A stretch of 48,585 bases of DNA from Treponemataceae bacterium. Its GTDB lineage: Bacteria; Spirochaetota; Spirochaetia; Treponematales; Treponemataceae. Of the stretch, positions 16,385 through 25,232 are shown piece by piece. The notes under the pieces were generated by a model that did no database searches, was not told the DNA's origin, and saw nothing but the letters and a program-made list of their open reading frames with translations. Each line of letters starts with the position of its first letter. The first letter of the stretch is position 1. The stretch spans positions 1-48,585 of the forward strand of contig JAIKVO010000190.1 of assembly GCA_024685655.1 (NCBI GenBank), written 5' to 3'. Made by a program: the position numbers and the translations under genes.

Positions 16385-17667
16385 AAAGAAGAGCTGAAAT
16401 CATTGCGTTGTGTTTAATCGTGCTGTTGTACGCAGGTTTTGTTCCTGTGTACAACAGAAATCCGTTTTCTTGTGTTCTTCAAGAGCAGTCTATAAAATCA
16501 ATTTCCGGCAAAGTCGTTTCATCTCCAATGAAATCATCGTCTGGAACGAGTTATTTAATTTCACTTGATGTGTCGGAAGCATCTTCGTCTGAAACGAGCG
16601 CACTTTGTTCAGGTATTGTCGGGCTGTACGTTCCAGCTGAGTACATTGAGGCTCTATATCCAGGAAAACTGTTTTCATCGGCAAATGTCGCGCTGCCTGA
16701 GAATGATTTCGAAATCATGAATATAGAAATAGGATGCTTGCTTTCTGCGGAAGTTTCCTATTCAGGCAGCACGGACGGAGATTCTTTGTCATTATTGTCT
16801 GGAAACCTAGAGAAACCGACATTTTCTGTGAAGCGAGTGACTGAATGTATCTGGCAGCAATCATATCAGTTTTATAGGGCATACTTACGTTTGCAATTGA
16901 AAAGACTGCTCGATGCATGGGGGGCTGCTGGCGGACTGTTGCTGGCTTTGTTGTGCGGTGCTCGTGAATATACAGATTTATCAGTTTCCGAAGCTTTCCG
17001 AAAAGCAGGCCTTTCTCATATACTAGCTTTATCCGGTATGCATCTTTCTCTTTTTTCTGGTCTTTCAGAAAAGACAGTCGGAAAGATTGCCGGAAAAAGG
17101 TTTTCATCATTTTCATCGCTTGCGGCTGCTTTATTGTTCGTGTGGTTCTCAGGACTTTCTCCATCGCTTTTACGTGCGCTTATCTGCATGTGCATCGGCT
17201 TTTTTGCATCGATTTTTTGCTTAAAGACGACACCTGTAAAAACGCTTTCAATCGCGTTTATAATTCATCTTATTATTTCACCGGAAGATGCAGGATCTCT
17301 TGCTTTCATGCTGTCATATCTCGCACTATGTGGCGTATATGTCGGTGACTGGTTCCTAAAAAAGCCGCTTTGCCGTATTATGCCGCCCTTGCTCGCGTCA
17401 TCCGTTTCTGTATCCATAGGCGCGCAAGTTTTGACAATGCCTCTTTCGATTGCAATATCTGGTTCCATAATTCCGATGGCGGTGATTTCATCCGTTTCAG
17501 TATCTCCTGTCGCATCTTTTTTTGTGACAAGCGGTATTATTGCAATTGTGTTTGTATTGATTATGCCTTTTCTTTTGATACCTGTTGGTAGTATACTATC
17601 TATGATTTATAATGCTCTTATATATATAGTTCGATTTTTCGCAGGTATTCCCTGCATCAGGATATAG
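16378..17667 (+). CDS. comEC: ComEC/Rec2-type competence membrane protein lacking the hydrolase domain
   Basis: A 429-aa polytopic membrane protein. An N-terminal soluble OB-like region (about 35-150) follows one TM helix, then the Competence domain: LLLALLCGAREYTD, LSHILALSGMHLSLFSGL and further TM helices to the end. The LALSGMH motif is characteristic of ComEC, the channel for incoming single-stranded DNA. The usual C-terminal metallo-beta-lactamase-like domain is absent; the protein ends 3 nt before rsmA. GTG start at 16378, with AGGA 5 nt upstream, overlapping the HEAT gene. A DNA-uptake role is inferred; no other competence gene is in view. Confidence 0.85.
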   Translation: MVKRRAEIIALCLIVLLYAGFVPVYNRNPFSCVLQEQSIKSISGKVVSSPMKSSSGTSYLISLDVSEASSSETSALCSGIVGLYVPAEYIEALYPGKLFSSANVALPENDFEIMNIEIGCLLSAEVSYSGSTDGDSLSLLSGNLEKPTFSVKRVTECIWQQSYQFYRAYLRLQLKRLLDAWGAAGGLLLALLCGAREYTDLSVSEAFRKAGLSHILALSGMHLSLFSGLSEKTVGKIAGKRFSSFSSLAAALLFVWFSGLSPSLLRALICMCIGFFASIFCLKTTPVKTLSIAFIIHLIISPEDAGSLAFMLSYLALCGVYVGDWFLKKPLCRIMPPLLASSVSVSIGAQVLTMPLSIAISGSIIPMAVISSVSVSPVASFFVTSGIIAIVFVLIMPFLLIPVGSILSMIYNALIYIVRFFAGIPCIRI

Positions 17668-17670
17668 AAT

Positions 17671-18537
17671 ATGGCTTTTAAAATAGATTATGATTCGCCG
17701 GCATTTTTGAAGAAATTTCTTGATGATCGCGGAATGGCGATGCAAAAGAAATTCGGGCAGAATTTTCTTGTGAATTCAGCAGCCAGAAAAAGACTGATTG
17801 ATTCGCTCGATTTACAACCAGATATGACAGTTTGGGAAGTCGGGCCTGGACTTGGTTCGATGACTTCTGAAATTCTTGAAAGAGGAGCATCTGTCACAGC
17901 TTTCGAAATTGACAGGGGGTTTGCTGCCATTCTGAAAGAAGCTTTCGATGACCGTAAACTAAAACTTGTTGAGGGCGACGTTCTTAAAACTTGGAAAAAA
18001 GAATGCTCTGAGTTTGGCGTTGCATCGCGTTTTTTCGGGAATTTGCCGTATAATGTCGCTGCTGCGATCGTTGCTGACATGATTTCTGCAGGAGTCCGTT
18101 TTGACGCGGCTGTTATTACAGTGCAAAAAGAAGTTGCGCAACGTATAACGGCAGCTCCTGACACAGAGGATTATTCTTCGTTTTCGGTTCTTTGCCAGTG
18201 GGCTTATGATGTGTCGAACGTTATGGATTTAGCCGGAGGTTCGTTCTGGCCGCGTCCGAATGTGGATTCACGCGCTGTAAAGATGGTCAAGAAAGAACCT
18301 TTTCCGCGTTGTAAAGACCCCGCGACATTTATGAAAGTTTTACGGGCGGGCTTTTTGCAGCGCAGAAAGACGCTTAAAAACAATCTTTCGTCAATATGCG
18401 GGTCAGCAACAAATGCGGAGCATATACTTCTGTCTGCTGGTATTGAGCCTGGCAGGCGTGCGGAAACTTTGAAACTTGACGAGTTTCTTGTGCTTTCAGA
18501 CAAGATTTTCGAGAATAGGGATGGTATGAATAAATGA
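17671..18537 (+). CDS. rsmA: 16S rRNA (adenine1518-N6/adenine1519-N6)-dimethyltransferase RsmA
   Basis: A 288-aa KsgA/RsmA methyltransferase that dimethylates two adjacent adenosines near the 3' end of 16S rRNA during 30S maturation. Visible: KKFGQNFLVN, SAM motif VWEVGPGLGSMT, motif II acidic residue in AFEIDRG, EGDVLK and the catalytic NLPYN, followed by the small helical C-domain (LRAGFLQRRKTLKNNL). It starts 3 nt after comEC and its stop overlaps the next start in an ATGA. Confidence 0.95.
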   Translation: MAFKIDYDSPAFLKKFLDDRGMAMQKKFGQNFLVNSAARKRLIDSLDLQPDMTVWEVGPGLGSMTSEILERGASVTAFEIDRGFAAILKEAFDDRKLKLVEGDVLKTWKKECSEFGVASRFFGNLPYNVAAAIVADMISAGVRFDAAVITVQKEVAQRITAAPDTEDYSSFSVLCQWAYDVSNVMDLAGGSFWPRPNVDSRAVKMVKKEPFPRCKDPATFMKVLRAGFLQRRKTLKNNLSSICGSATNAEHILLSAGIEPGRRAETLKLDEFLVLSDKIFENRDGMNK

Positions 18538-19253
18538 GTATTAAAGAAAACATTGAAGCTATAAAATCTAGAATTAATGAAGCAGAACGACGGGCAGGAA
18601 GAAAAGAAGGTTCCGTTAAACTTATGGCAGTCAGTAAGTTTCATCCTGAACAGTCTGTAATTGAGGCATATAATTGTGGTCAACGGCTTTTTGGCGAAAA
18701 TCGTGTCCAAGAGGCTTGCGGTAAGTTTGAGCCGCTTTTGCAAAAATATAACGACATGGAACTTCATCTTATCGGTTCGTTACAGCGCAACAAAGTAAAG
18801 CAAATAATTCCGTATGTGTCTTGTATACAGTCTGTTGATCGCATTGAGCTTGTGGACGAGATTATTAAGCAGTGCAAGAAACTTAATGCAGAAGGAATGA
18901 AAAAACAGCTCCGCCTTTTGTTTGAATTTCATACTGGTGAAGAGTCAAAATCTGGCTTTTTGTCTTTGGATGAACTTCTGCCTGCCGTAGAAAAAGCAGG
19001 AGAGGCTTCTGACAGCGGCATCGTTTGTGCCGGTTTTATGACAATGGCACCTTTCACTGATGATAAGAATGCTGTTCGTAATTCATTTATAAAGCTCCGT
19101 GAGACTGCGGATGAGGTGAAAAAGCGTTTTCCGCAGTTGCCACTAGATGAGCTTTCGATGGGTATGTCTGGTGATTTTGAGATAGCGGTTGAAGAAGGCT
19201 CAACGCTTGTCCGTGTAGGTACATCTATTTTCGGAGAAAGAAATTATGCTTAA
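18534..19253 (+). CDS. YggS/PLPBP family PLP-homeostasis protein
   Basis: A 239-aa single-domain alanine-racemase-fold protein that binds pyridoxal phosphate and buffers it; no enzyme activity is established. The PLP lysine is in KLMAVSKFHP. The patterns FGENRVQE, HLIGSLQRNKVK, GFMTMAPF and LSMGMSGDFEIAVEEGSTLVRVGTSIFG are hallmarks of the family. It overlaps rsmA by 4 bp and the next gene by 8 bp. Confidence 0.93.
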   Translation: MSIKENIEAIKSRINEAERRAGRKEGSVKLMAVSKFHPEQSVIEAYNCGQRLFGENRVQEACGKFEPLLQKYNDMELHLIGSLQRNKVKQIIPYVSCIQSVDRIELVDEIIKQCKKLNAEGMKKQLRLLFEFHTGEESKSGFLSLDELLPAVEKAGEASDSGIVCAGFMTMAPFTDDKNAVRNSFIKLRETADEVKKRFPQLPLDELSMGMSGDFEIAVEEGSTLVRVGTSIFGERNYA

Positions 19254-19701
19254 AAAAGAATTGTCAAGAAAGACAATCGCCCTTTTTATGCTTGTTTTTT
19301 TCGCTTCCGGTCTTTTTGCTCAGACAAAGCATACTCCGGAACCTTATGAGGACGATGAATTCCCTTCTTGGACAATAGATTTGCGGCGTTCGGAGATAGT
19401 GTCTCTCGGTTCGTTGCCGTTCGTGACTCTTGGTGTGACAATCGGTTATTCGTTTTACAGATATGCGGCGAATGGTTTTAATTCTGATTATCTTCCTAAT
19501 CCATTGGCAAAATCGTCTGCCGCTGCCAATTTGAACAGTGATGAGCAAAAAGGAATTTTTATCTCTTCTGGCATTATAAGTCTGATAATTGGTGTTGTCG
19601 ATTATGTTATTTCTAGAATAGAGCGAAACAGACAGGATGAACTAACAGAATCCGAGCGAATTCGCCAGCAGGATTCGGTAATTGTGGAGACAGAAGACTG
19701 A
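19246..19701 (+). CDS. Small exported or membrane protein of unknown function
   Basis: A 151-aa protein with an N-terminal hydrophobic signal segment (IALFMLVFFASGLFAQ, likely cut after the final Ala), a mid region with SLPFVTLGVTIGYSFYRYA, and a second hydrophobic segment (GIFISSGIISLIIGVVDYVI) followed by a charged C-terminus. I do not recognise a family. It overlaps the YggS-type gene by 8 bp and is 3 nt from the next gene, so it belongs to the operon. Confidence 0.65.
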   Translation: MLKKELSRKTIALFMLVFFASGLFAQTKHTPEPYEDDEFPSWTIDLRRSEIVSLGSLPFVTLGVTIGYSFYRYAANGFNSDYLPNPLAKSSAAANLNSDEQKGIFISSGIISLIIGVVDYVISRIERNRQDELTESERIRQQDSVIVETED

Positions 19702-19704
19702 TTT

Positions 19705-20676
19705 ATGGAGACAGCCGTTTTTTGCGTGGATTCCGCAAATTTAGAGGGAGAATCCTGCAGATTAGACATATATGCGTCCTCTTTTTTGAAAATGAGCCGT
19801 TCGCGTCTGAAGCACGGTGTTAAATCAGTGAAAGTAGACGGCAAAAAATCCAAGCTTTCTGTTAAAGTCTCAGGCGGTGAGAATATCGAGATTGTTTATG
19901 AGGATCCTGTTCCAGAGAATATTCTTCCCCAGGATATACCACTGCAAATACTTTATGAGGATGATAATGTTACTGTCGTAAACAAAAAACAAGGCATGGT
20001 AACACATCCTGCTGCAGGAAACTGGTCTGGAACTCTTGTGAATGCGCTTTTGTTCCATTGGGGACGTGATTCCGTTTTTGATGCGTCATCAGTTTCAAAA
20101 GATCCTAGGCGGCCTGGTATTGTTCATCGGCTAGATAAAGATACGTCAGGGGTCATTATCACAGCGAAGAAAAAAGAATGCGAGGACTGGCTTCAAAAAC
20201 AGTTTCAGGAAAAGCGGGTACGAAAGGAATACATAGCTATTGTTAAAGGAGTGCCGCCTTGTGCGTCCGGTAACATAAAAACACAGATTGTGCGGGATCC
20301 AAAGAACAGAAAACGTTTTACTACATCGGATAATCCCGAAGTAGGAAAATTCTCGTGGACGAAATATAAATGTATCGCAACTTACGGACAGTATTCGCTG
20401 ATGAAACTGCGGCTTAAGACAGGCAGGACGCATCAAATACGCGTTCATATGCGGTATATCGGTTGCCCGATACTAGGAGACCCGATTTATTCACGAAAAG
20501 ATTCGCTTTTTCCTGATGCAACGCTTATGCTTCATGCAAAAAAATTATGCATAAGGCTTCCTTCTGCTAGTGAGATGTCTTGTTTTGAAGCTCCAGTTCC
20601 AGTGCGTTTCAAACGCATACTAAAAACTCTTTACCAAAAGTGGGAAAAACACGTTTTTGCGAAGGAGTCCGATTAA
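19705..20676 (+). CDS. RluD-type pseudouridine synthase (RluA family)
   Basis: A 323-aa RNA pseudouridine synthase. An N-terminal S4-like RNA-binding segment (about 20-65, including SRSRLKHGVKSVKVDGKK) is followed by the catalytic domain with GIVHRLDKDTSG, where Asp is the nucleophile. GRTHQIRVHMRYIGCPILGDPIY closes the family signature. This architecture fits RluD-type enzymes acting on 23S rRNA; the target position is not provable here. Its TAA overlaps the ATG of the next gene by one base. Confidence 0.88.
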   Translation: METAVFCVDSANLEGESCRLDIYASSFLKMSRSRLKHGVKSVKVDGKKSKLSVKVSGGENIEIVYEDPVPENILPQDIPLQILYEDDNVTVVNKKQGMVTHPAAGNWSGTLVNALLFHWGRDSVFDASSVSKDPRRPGIVHRLDKDTSGVIITAKKKECEDWLQKQFQEKRVRKEYIAIVKGVPPCASGNIKTQIVRDPKNRKRFTTSDNPEVGKFSWTKYKCIATYGQYSLMKLRLKTGRTHQIRVHMRYIGCPILGDPIYSRKDSLFPDATLMLHAKKLCIRLPSASEMSCFEAPVPVRFKRILKTLYQKWEKHVFAKESD

Positions 20677-21581
20677 TGGCTGCCGAAGCGAAAAGCGGAA
20701 AAAACTTAGAATGTAACAGTCTGCCTTTGCGTGAAAAATGGTTCGTCGCTGTTGAGAATCCTGAATATTTGGTTGTGGCTAAAGGAAGCGGGTTGCCATC
20801 TGCACCGCTTAAAAACGGTGGATTATCTGTATTTGAAGAAGTTTCTACTTCATATTCGGACATCCTTTCTGTTCATGGGAAAAAAGAAGGCGAGGGCGGC
20901 TTAATACACAGAATCGATACGGAAACATGCGGCCTAATATTAATTGCACGTAACGATGACTTTTTTTCGCATATCGATGAATGTCGTAATCAAGGTCTTT
21001 TCTGCAAAAGATATACGGCATATTCACTTTCTATAGATAAAAAAAGACAGTCAGAAACACAAGAGAACCATAAGAAGATTACAGGCAATAAGGATCGCAC
21101 ACTGCCTGAAAAAGGTGTGATTACGAGTCGATTCCGTTCATTCGGGAAAAAGGGTTTATCTGTGAAGCCTGTCTTTAATGAGATGGCTGGCATGGCAGAC
21201 AGAAAAAAAGCCGGTTTGCGATTATATACAACGGAAATCATTGATTCTAAAATTATTTGTAGACAAAAAAATATGAACCTTATCCGTATTGTATGCGAGA
21301 TAAAAGAGGGATTTCGCCATCAGGTAAGGGCGCATCTGGCATATTCAGGATTTCCGGTCTTTGGCGACGCGATTTATAACAAGCAATCGTTTTTTAATGG
21401 GCAACCCGGTGTTAAAGATATGATAGATTTTTCGCCCAGTGTTAGTGATATGCTTTTTTTCGCATCCGGACTTTTATTTACGGATAACGATGGTAGCCCT
21501 GTATCAGTCTCTATTCCGACTGCGCTCATGGATGAAAAAGCGATACGCACTTTTGAAAAGAGTTTGCCTAATTGTAACTAA
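20676..21581 (+). CDS. RluA family pseudouridine synthase, second paralogue
   Basis: A 301-aa synthase without an S4 domain. The catalytic motif is GGLIHRIDTETCGLIL, and FRHQVRAHLAYSGFPVFGDAIY corresponds to the family's second block. Between the two is an insertion of about 60 residues rich in Lys/Arg (around IDKKRQSETQENHKKITGNK), not found in the upstream paralogue. Start set at 20676, with AAGGAG 7 nt upstream; 12 upstream codons were rejected. Last gene of the + strand run; it ends 42 nt from the convergent folC stop. Confidence 0.85.
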   Translation: MAAEAKSGKNLECNSLPLREKWFVAVENPEYLVVAKGSGLPSAPLKNGGLSVFEEVSTSYSDILSVHGKKEGEGGLIHRIDTETCGLILIARNDDFFSHIDECRNQGLFCKRYTAYSLSIDKKRQSETQENHKKITGNKDRTLPEKGVITSRFRSFGKKGLSVKPVFNEMAGMADRKKAGLRLYTTEIIDSKIICRQKNMNLIRIVCEIKEGFRHQVRAHLAYSGFPVFGDAIYNKQSFFNGQPGVKDMIDFSPSVSDMLFFASGLLFTDNDGSPVSVSIPTALMDEKAIRTFEKSLPNCN

Positions 21582-21623
21582 ATTCAGAACAAATCCGAAG
21601 TATATAGTTTCGGGAGAGCAAAG

Positions 21624-23030
21624 CTACGAAGACTCAAGAATTTCTTTAACTTCGCTTACAAGATAGAAAGAGCCTGTCACAAGAAGAACAGCATCGTTTT
21701 TCCCTGCATTTTCAAGCGATTCTTTTATTGCTTTTTTGAAGTCTGGTTCTATTATCATTTCAATTCCGCTAATTTTGTTTGTTTTCATGTAATCCATAAA
21801 ACACTCGGAGAGCGCGCCTAAATCAGATTTTTTTATTTCTCCCGGACGTGTAAGACATATGCGTGTAAAAGGACAAGGTTCTTTTAAAATCACCTTTGTA
21901 AGAGCATGTATGTCTTTGTCACATGCGCATGCAAAAAGAAGATGCTCATGTGCTTTGTCTGATCCGCTAATAAACATTCTGCCGAATGTATCCATTGTTC
22001 CTGTAAGACTGTTCGCTGTATGAGCTCCGTCGAGAATAAGCTTCTTTGTGCCGAACGGATTGTCTGTAACTTCGAAACGCCCTTGAAGTACAGCTTTTGA
22101 AAGCCCCGATTCTATAACCGACTCATCCAGATCCGGCATTAAATACTTTACGGCAGCTGCTGCAAGAGTAGCGTTCTCCGCTTGGACTTTGCCAAGAAGC
22201 TGAAGATTCGTTTCAAGTGGACGCGCAAAAAATCTGTCACAATCAATTTTTACATGCATGGTACATTTAGTGCGGTTTTTCCCATCGTCTTGTGAAGACA
22301 GATTCCATTCGACTTTGCGAACAAAATCATCGTAATAGAACAGCGGGGCAGACATTTCATCAGCCTTTTCCCTAAAAACATCGAGAGCTTCATTTTTTTG
22401 TCGCGAAACAAAAACGGGTGTTTCTTTTTTGATAATTCCGGCTTTTTCAGACGCAATCAAAGGTATTGTATTGCCAAGGAACTCTGTATGCTCAAGTTCT
22501 ATCGGTGTTAAAATACAAAGATTAGGTTTCAAGATATTTGTTGCATCGAGCCTGCCGCCAAGACCTGTCTCAAATACTGCCCACTTGCATTCTGCATGTT
22601 TGAAACATAAAAAGCTGTAGAGTGTAATTAGCTCGAACCATGTAATTTCGCGTTCGTTGGGGAGCTGCTCCGGTATTATCGATTCAACGCGCGGAACCAT
22701 TTCCCTGAAAGCGTCATCGTAAACTTTTTCAGGAAAAAAAGTACCGGCATTCGTAATTCGCTCTATGAGTGTTTGTATATGAGGCGATGTATAAAGTCCG
22801 CATGATAATCCGGCTTCCCTGATTATTGAGGAAACAAAGGCAGAGACGGAACCTTTTCCTTTAGAGCCTGCTATATGAATCGAATTGTATGAATCTTGCG
22901 GATTGTTGAATCTGTTGCACAGAAATTCAATAGTATCTAGCCAGAATATATTTTTTTTCGGTAATCGCTCGAAATTCAAATAAGAATCTAGCCAATCTGA
23001 AAGAATTTTTGAAACATTATTATTTTCCAT
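21624..23030 (-). CDS. folC: Folylpolyglutamate synthase / dihydrofolate synthase
   Basis: A 468-aa Mur-ligase-type enzyme that adds glutamates to folates, and possibly makes dihydrofolate from dihydropteroate. The ATP loop is HIAGSKGKGSVSAFVS; then GLYTSPHI, FETGLGGRLDATN (metal/folate site), ELEHTEFLGNT and LDGAHTANS of the C-domain. The ATG at 23030 has no Shine-Dalgarno and is 7 nt after a perfect TATAAT, so a leaderless mRNA is likely. An ATG 60 nt further upstream would overlap the promoter and was rejected. Confidence 0.92.
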   Translation of the reverse strand: MENNNVSKILSDWLDSYLNFERLPKKNIFWLDTIEFLCNRFNNPQDSYNSIHIAGSKGKGSVSAFVSSIIREAGLSCGLYTSPHIQTLIERITNAGTFFPEKVYDDAFREMVPRVESIIPEQLPNEREITWFELITLYSFLCFKHAECKWAVFETGLGGRLDATNILKPNLCILTPIELEHTEFLGNTIPLIASEKAGIIKKETPVFVSRQKNEALDVFREKADEMSAPLFYYDDFVRKVEWNLSSQDDGKNRTKCTMHVKIDCDRFFARPLETNLQLLGKVQAENATLAAAAVKYLMPDLDESVIESGLSKAVLQGRFEVTDNPFGTKKLILDGAHTANSLTGTMDTFGRMFISGSDKAHEHLLFACACDKDIHALTKVILKEPCPFTRICLTRPGEIKKSDLGALSECFMDYMKTNKISGIEMIIEPDFKKAIKESLENAGKNDAVLLVTGSFYLVSEVKEILESS

Positions 23031-23037
23031 ATAATTT

Positions 23038-23065
23038 ATTATATACTGACAATTCGTATTTTCAA
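23038..23065 (-). promoter_or_regulatory. folC promoter, probably giving a leaderless mRNA
   Basis: TTGAAA and TATAAT are 16 nt apart on the minus strand. The ATG begins 8 nt after the last base of the -10 box, about where transcription should start. Confidence 0.7.
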
Positions 23066-23104
23066 GGGGTAACAGGGGATTATACATCATTCTATATTAC
23101 AATC

Positions 23105-23133
23105 TTGATTTTTAACGTTCTGAATGGTATTAT
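23105..23133 (+). promoter_or_regulatory. Promoter of the TPR lipoprotein gene
   Basis: TTGATT and TATTAT, 17 nt apart, with TGG before the -10 box. Just after the expected start point is a hairpin CGCGA-ATTTA-TCGCG (23140-23154), which may stabilise the 5' end. Divergent from the folC promoter 40 nt away. Confidence 0.65.
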
Positions 23134-23183
23134 TTCAACGCGAATTTATCGCGAACGAAGACTTGTTTAAGAGGTATTTTATT

Positions 23184-24185
23184 ATGAAAAAGAGTTTTCT
23201 CCTAATCATAAGTGTTTTGCTTATGGTTTCGTTACTTGCTGGATGTGCGACAACAGTTAGAGTTGCTATTGAAAGACCAGCTGAATTGGATTTGAACGGA
23301 GCAAAAACTGTTGGTATGCTTCCTTTCCAGGCAAAAGCATCAGATTCGATTGGTGGAAGAAACAATGCTGTTGTAGCAGTTATGGAATTCTTTGGTTATT
23401 TTGACTGGTTTTATGATCAGGATGATCAGGACAGACAGCAGCTTGCAGATCTTCTTACAAGAACACTCCAGCAAGAGCTCTCAACATCACAGTATCTAGA
23501 CCTTGTTGATACGAATAGAATTCAGGCAGCTTTGACTTCGGGAACTCCAGTTCCATGTGATGTTTATCTTACCGGAGCCATATCAAGATTCGATACGTCA
23601 ATTGAGACTGTAGTCCGCGAACGCAATTATTCAGAAGGTAAACAGAGAGTAACATATTACTATCGCCATCTTGAGGCAGAGCTGATGTATCAGGTAATTG
23701 ACGCATCTACAAACAGAGTTATTTCTTACAAGACAGTTCCTATAGATCTTGATTCATATGAAGTGACAAAACGCAGTGATGTTGATTCTGTTTACAGTCT
23801 TGGAAGAAAAACATTCGAAGAATGTGCATACACAATTATGAAGCAGTTGCAGCCTTATACGGTTGAGAAATACCTTTCACTGCTTTCTGATAAGCATAAG
23901 GATCCAGACATGGATTATGCTGATGAGGTTGTAAAATCTGGTAATACTGAGTACGCAGAATCTCTGTATGAAGAGCTGTATGTAAGCCGTGGATATATGG
24001 AAGCTGGTTACAATGCGGCAATCCTGCTTGAAGCTATGGGCAATCTTGAAGATGCAAGGGATTTGATGCAGGAAGTTTACGACATATTCAAGGATAATCG
24101 TGCATTGAGAGCGCTCGAAGATATTAAGACAGAAATCAATAGCGCAAACAGGCTTAAATATCAGAATGAAATTCGCAAAAGCTGA
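23184..24185 (+). CDS. Lipoprotein with C-terminal TPR-like region
   Basis: A 333-aa lipoprotein: signal MKKSFLLIISVLLMVSLLAGC with lipobox LAGC. The central region (about 30-215) resembles the nucleotide-binding-like fold of CsgG/GNA1162-type lipoproteins (AKTVGMLPFQ, TRTLQQELSTSQYLDLVD, CDVYLTGAISRF). The last 100 residues contain TPR-like helices (TEYAESLYEELYVSRGYMEA and AAILLEAMGNLEDARDLMQE). Start at 23184, with AAGAGG upstream. It likely sits in an outer or inner membrane leaflet; the function is unknown. Confidence 0.75.
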   Translation: MKKSFLLIISVLLMVSLLAGCATTVRVAIERPAELDLNGAKTVGMLPFQAKASDSIGGRNNAVVAVMEFFGYFDWFYDQDDQDRQQLADLLTRTLQQELSTSQYLDLVDTNRIQAALTSGTPVPCDVYLTGAISRFDTSIETVVRERNYSEGKQRVTYYYRHLEAELMYQVIDASTNRVISYKTVPIDLDSYEVTKRSDVDSVYSLGRKTFEECAYTIMKQLQPYTVEKYLSLLSDKHKDPDMDYADEVVKSGNTEYAESLYEELYVSRGYMEAGYNAAILLEAMGNLEDARDLMQEVYDIFKDNRALRALEDIKTEINSANRLKYQNEIRKS

Positions 24186-24204
24186 TTAGGATACCCCTGA
24201 CGCT

Positions 24205-24310
24205 CATTTGCAATGTGGTTTCAAGCGTTCAAAAAAAAGTTCGCTCGAAACCACATGTTCCGCACTCGTTGCGAAATGCAAGCAACGTACCGGTATAAAC
24301 AGCCGGTACG
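24205..24310. repeat. Nested and tandem stem-loops between convergent genes
   Basis: ATGTGGTTTC/GAAACCACAT (24213-24222 with 24247-24256) continues inward as AGCG/CGCT and is enclosed by CATTT/AAATG (24205-24209 with 24274-24278). A second hairpin CGTACCGG/CCGGTACG spans 24286-24310. The block CGCACTCGTTGCG (24261-24273) recurs with one change at 30322-30334. No T-run follows either stem, so this is not a standard terminator. Confidence 0.6.
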
Positions 24311-24343
24311 AAAAACTGATAATATCTAATGATATTGAGAAAG

Positions 24344-25093
24344 CTAAGCTTTGGAATTGCGACTAAAGCGTTTATTACCCAACCATAATACTAAACTAAA
24401 AATCCAAGTAATTAAATATATTGCAGGCAATACGAAAACCACGTTTGAAATTTTACCGCCAAGAAAGCCATACCAGTCATAACGGCTTACGAGCTGTCCG
24501 TTCTCTAGATGGAGAAGTATGTTAATTGTGTAAAAAAGCGAGTATATAAACATCGGGATTATGCCGGTAAGTGTCTGTGAAAAACGTACAGGCTTTTGCG
24601 ACGGTTCGAAAAAAATAAACGAAACTATGCAAAGAACAGGAATTACAAAATGGAAGAAAAAATTGCTGTTCTTGAAAAGTGCGAAAAACCCCCTTGATGA
24701 TGTTGGGGCAAGAAAACATATAGTGACCATAAAGGTGAGCATAACGCTTGTAGTTGCTGCAAGTTTAAGGAAGATCAGCCATTTTGGCATTGAAAAGTTT
24801 ATTGTGCCTGACAATGAATCATTTGCGTTCTGTCCGCCATGTTGAGGTTTTGCTTGAAGCGCGTTCTTTTTTCTTATATGGGTGATGTAGCACAAATAAA
24901 TAATAGAGACTATTCCTGCGAACACGTTTGAGTCAATCGTGAAATATTTAAATGATTCAAAACGCGTAGCAGAAAATTCCCATGTTGTATTATCCATAAA
25001 GTTAAAACCTGCCATCATGCTGACAGTCGAAAAAATTGTAAGAATAATAATAAGCAAGTTCAAAATAGCTGAAACAGACACTCTGTTTTTCAT
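24344..25093 (-). CDS. Six-TM membrane protein (Pr6Pr / FAR-17a-AIG1-like)
   Basis: A 249-aa integral membrane protein with about six to seven hydrophobic helices (AILNLLIIILTIFSTVSMMAG; NVFAGIVSIIYLCYI; TTSVMLTFMVTICFLAP; FVIPVLCIVSFIFF; PMFIYSLFYTINILLHL; VLPAIYLITWIFSLVLWL). The layout with TIDSNVFAG in the second helix and FFHFVIPVLCI in the fourth resembles Pr6Pr-type proteins, whose eukaryotic relatives hydrolyse fatty-acid esters of hydroxy fatty acids. The function in bacteria is unproven. The ATG has GGGAG 8 nt upstream. Divergent from the serine hydrolase gene. Confidence 0.6.
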   Translation of the reverse strand: MKNRVSVSAILNLLIIILTIFSTVSMMAGFNFMDNTTWEFSATRFESFKYFTIDSNVFAGIVSIIYLCYITHIRKKNALQAKPQHGGQNANDSLSGTINFSMPKWLIFLKLAATTSVMLTFMVTICFLAPTSSRGFFALFKNSNFFFHFVIPVLCIVSFIFFEPSQKPVRFSQTLTGIIPMFIYSLFYTINILLHLENGQLVSRYDWYGFLGGKISNVVFVLPAIYLITWIFSLVLWLGNKRFSRNSKA

Positions 25094-25128
25094 TGATAAT
25101 CTCCCTTGAAAAAATAAATTGGATTTAT

Positions 25129-25164
25129 ATTGTACAATCGATCAGCAAATAACCCATTGTACAA
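25129..25164. promoter_or_regulatory. Paired ATTGTACAA sites between divergent genes
   Basis: ATTGTACAAT (25129-25138, a perfect palindrome) and ATTGTACAA (25156-25164) are 27 nt apart between the six-TM gene and the serine hydrolase gene. The arrangement suggests a repressor or activator site, but no regulator is encoded next to it. Confidence 0.35.
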
Positions 25165-25232
25165 ATTTTCAAAAAAAGCGACAATAAATAATAGAAAATA
25201 TTAAACATTTTCTTAAGGATTATGGAGGCATT

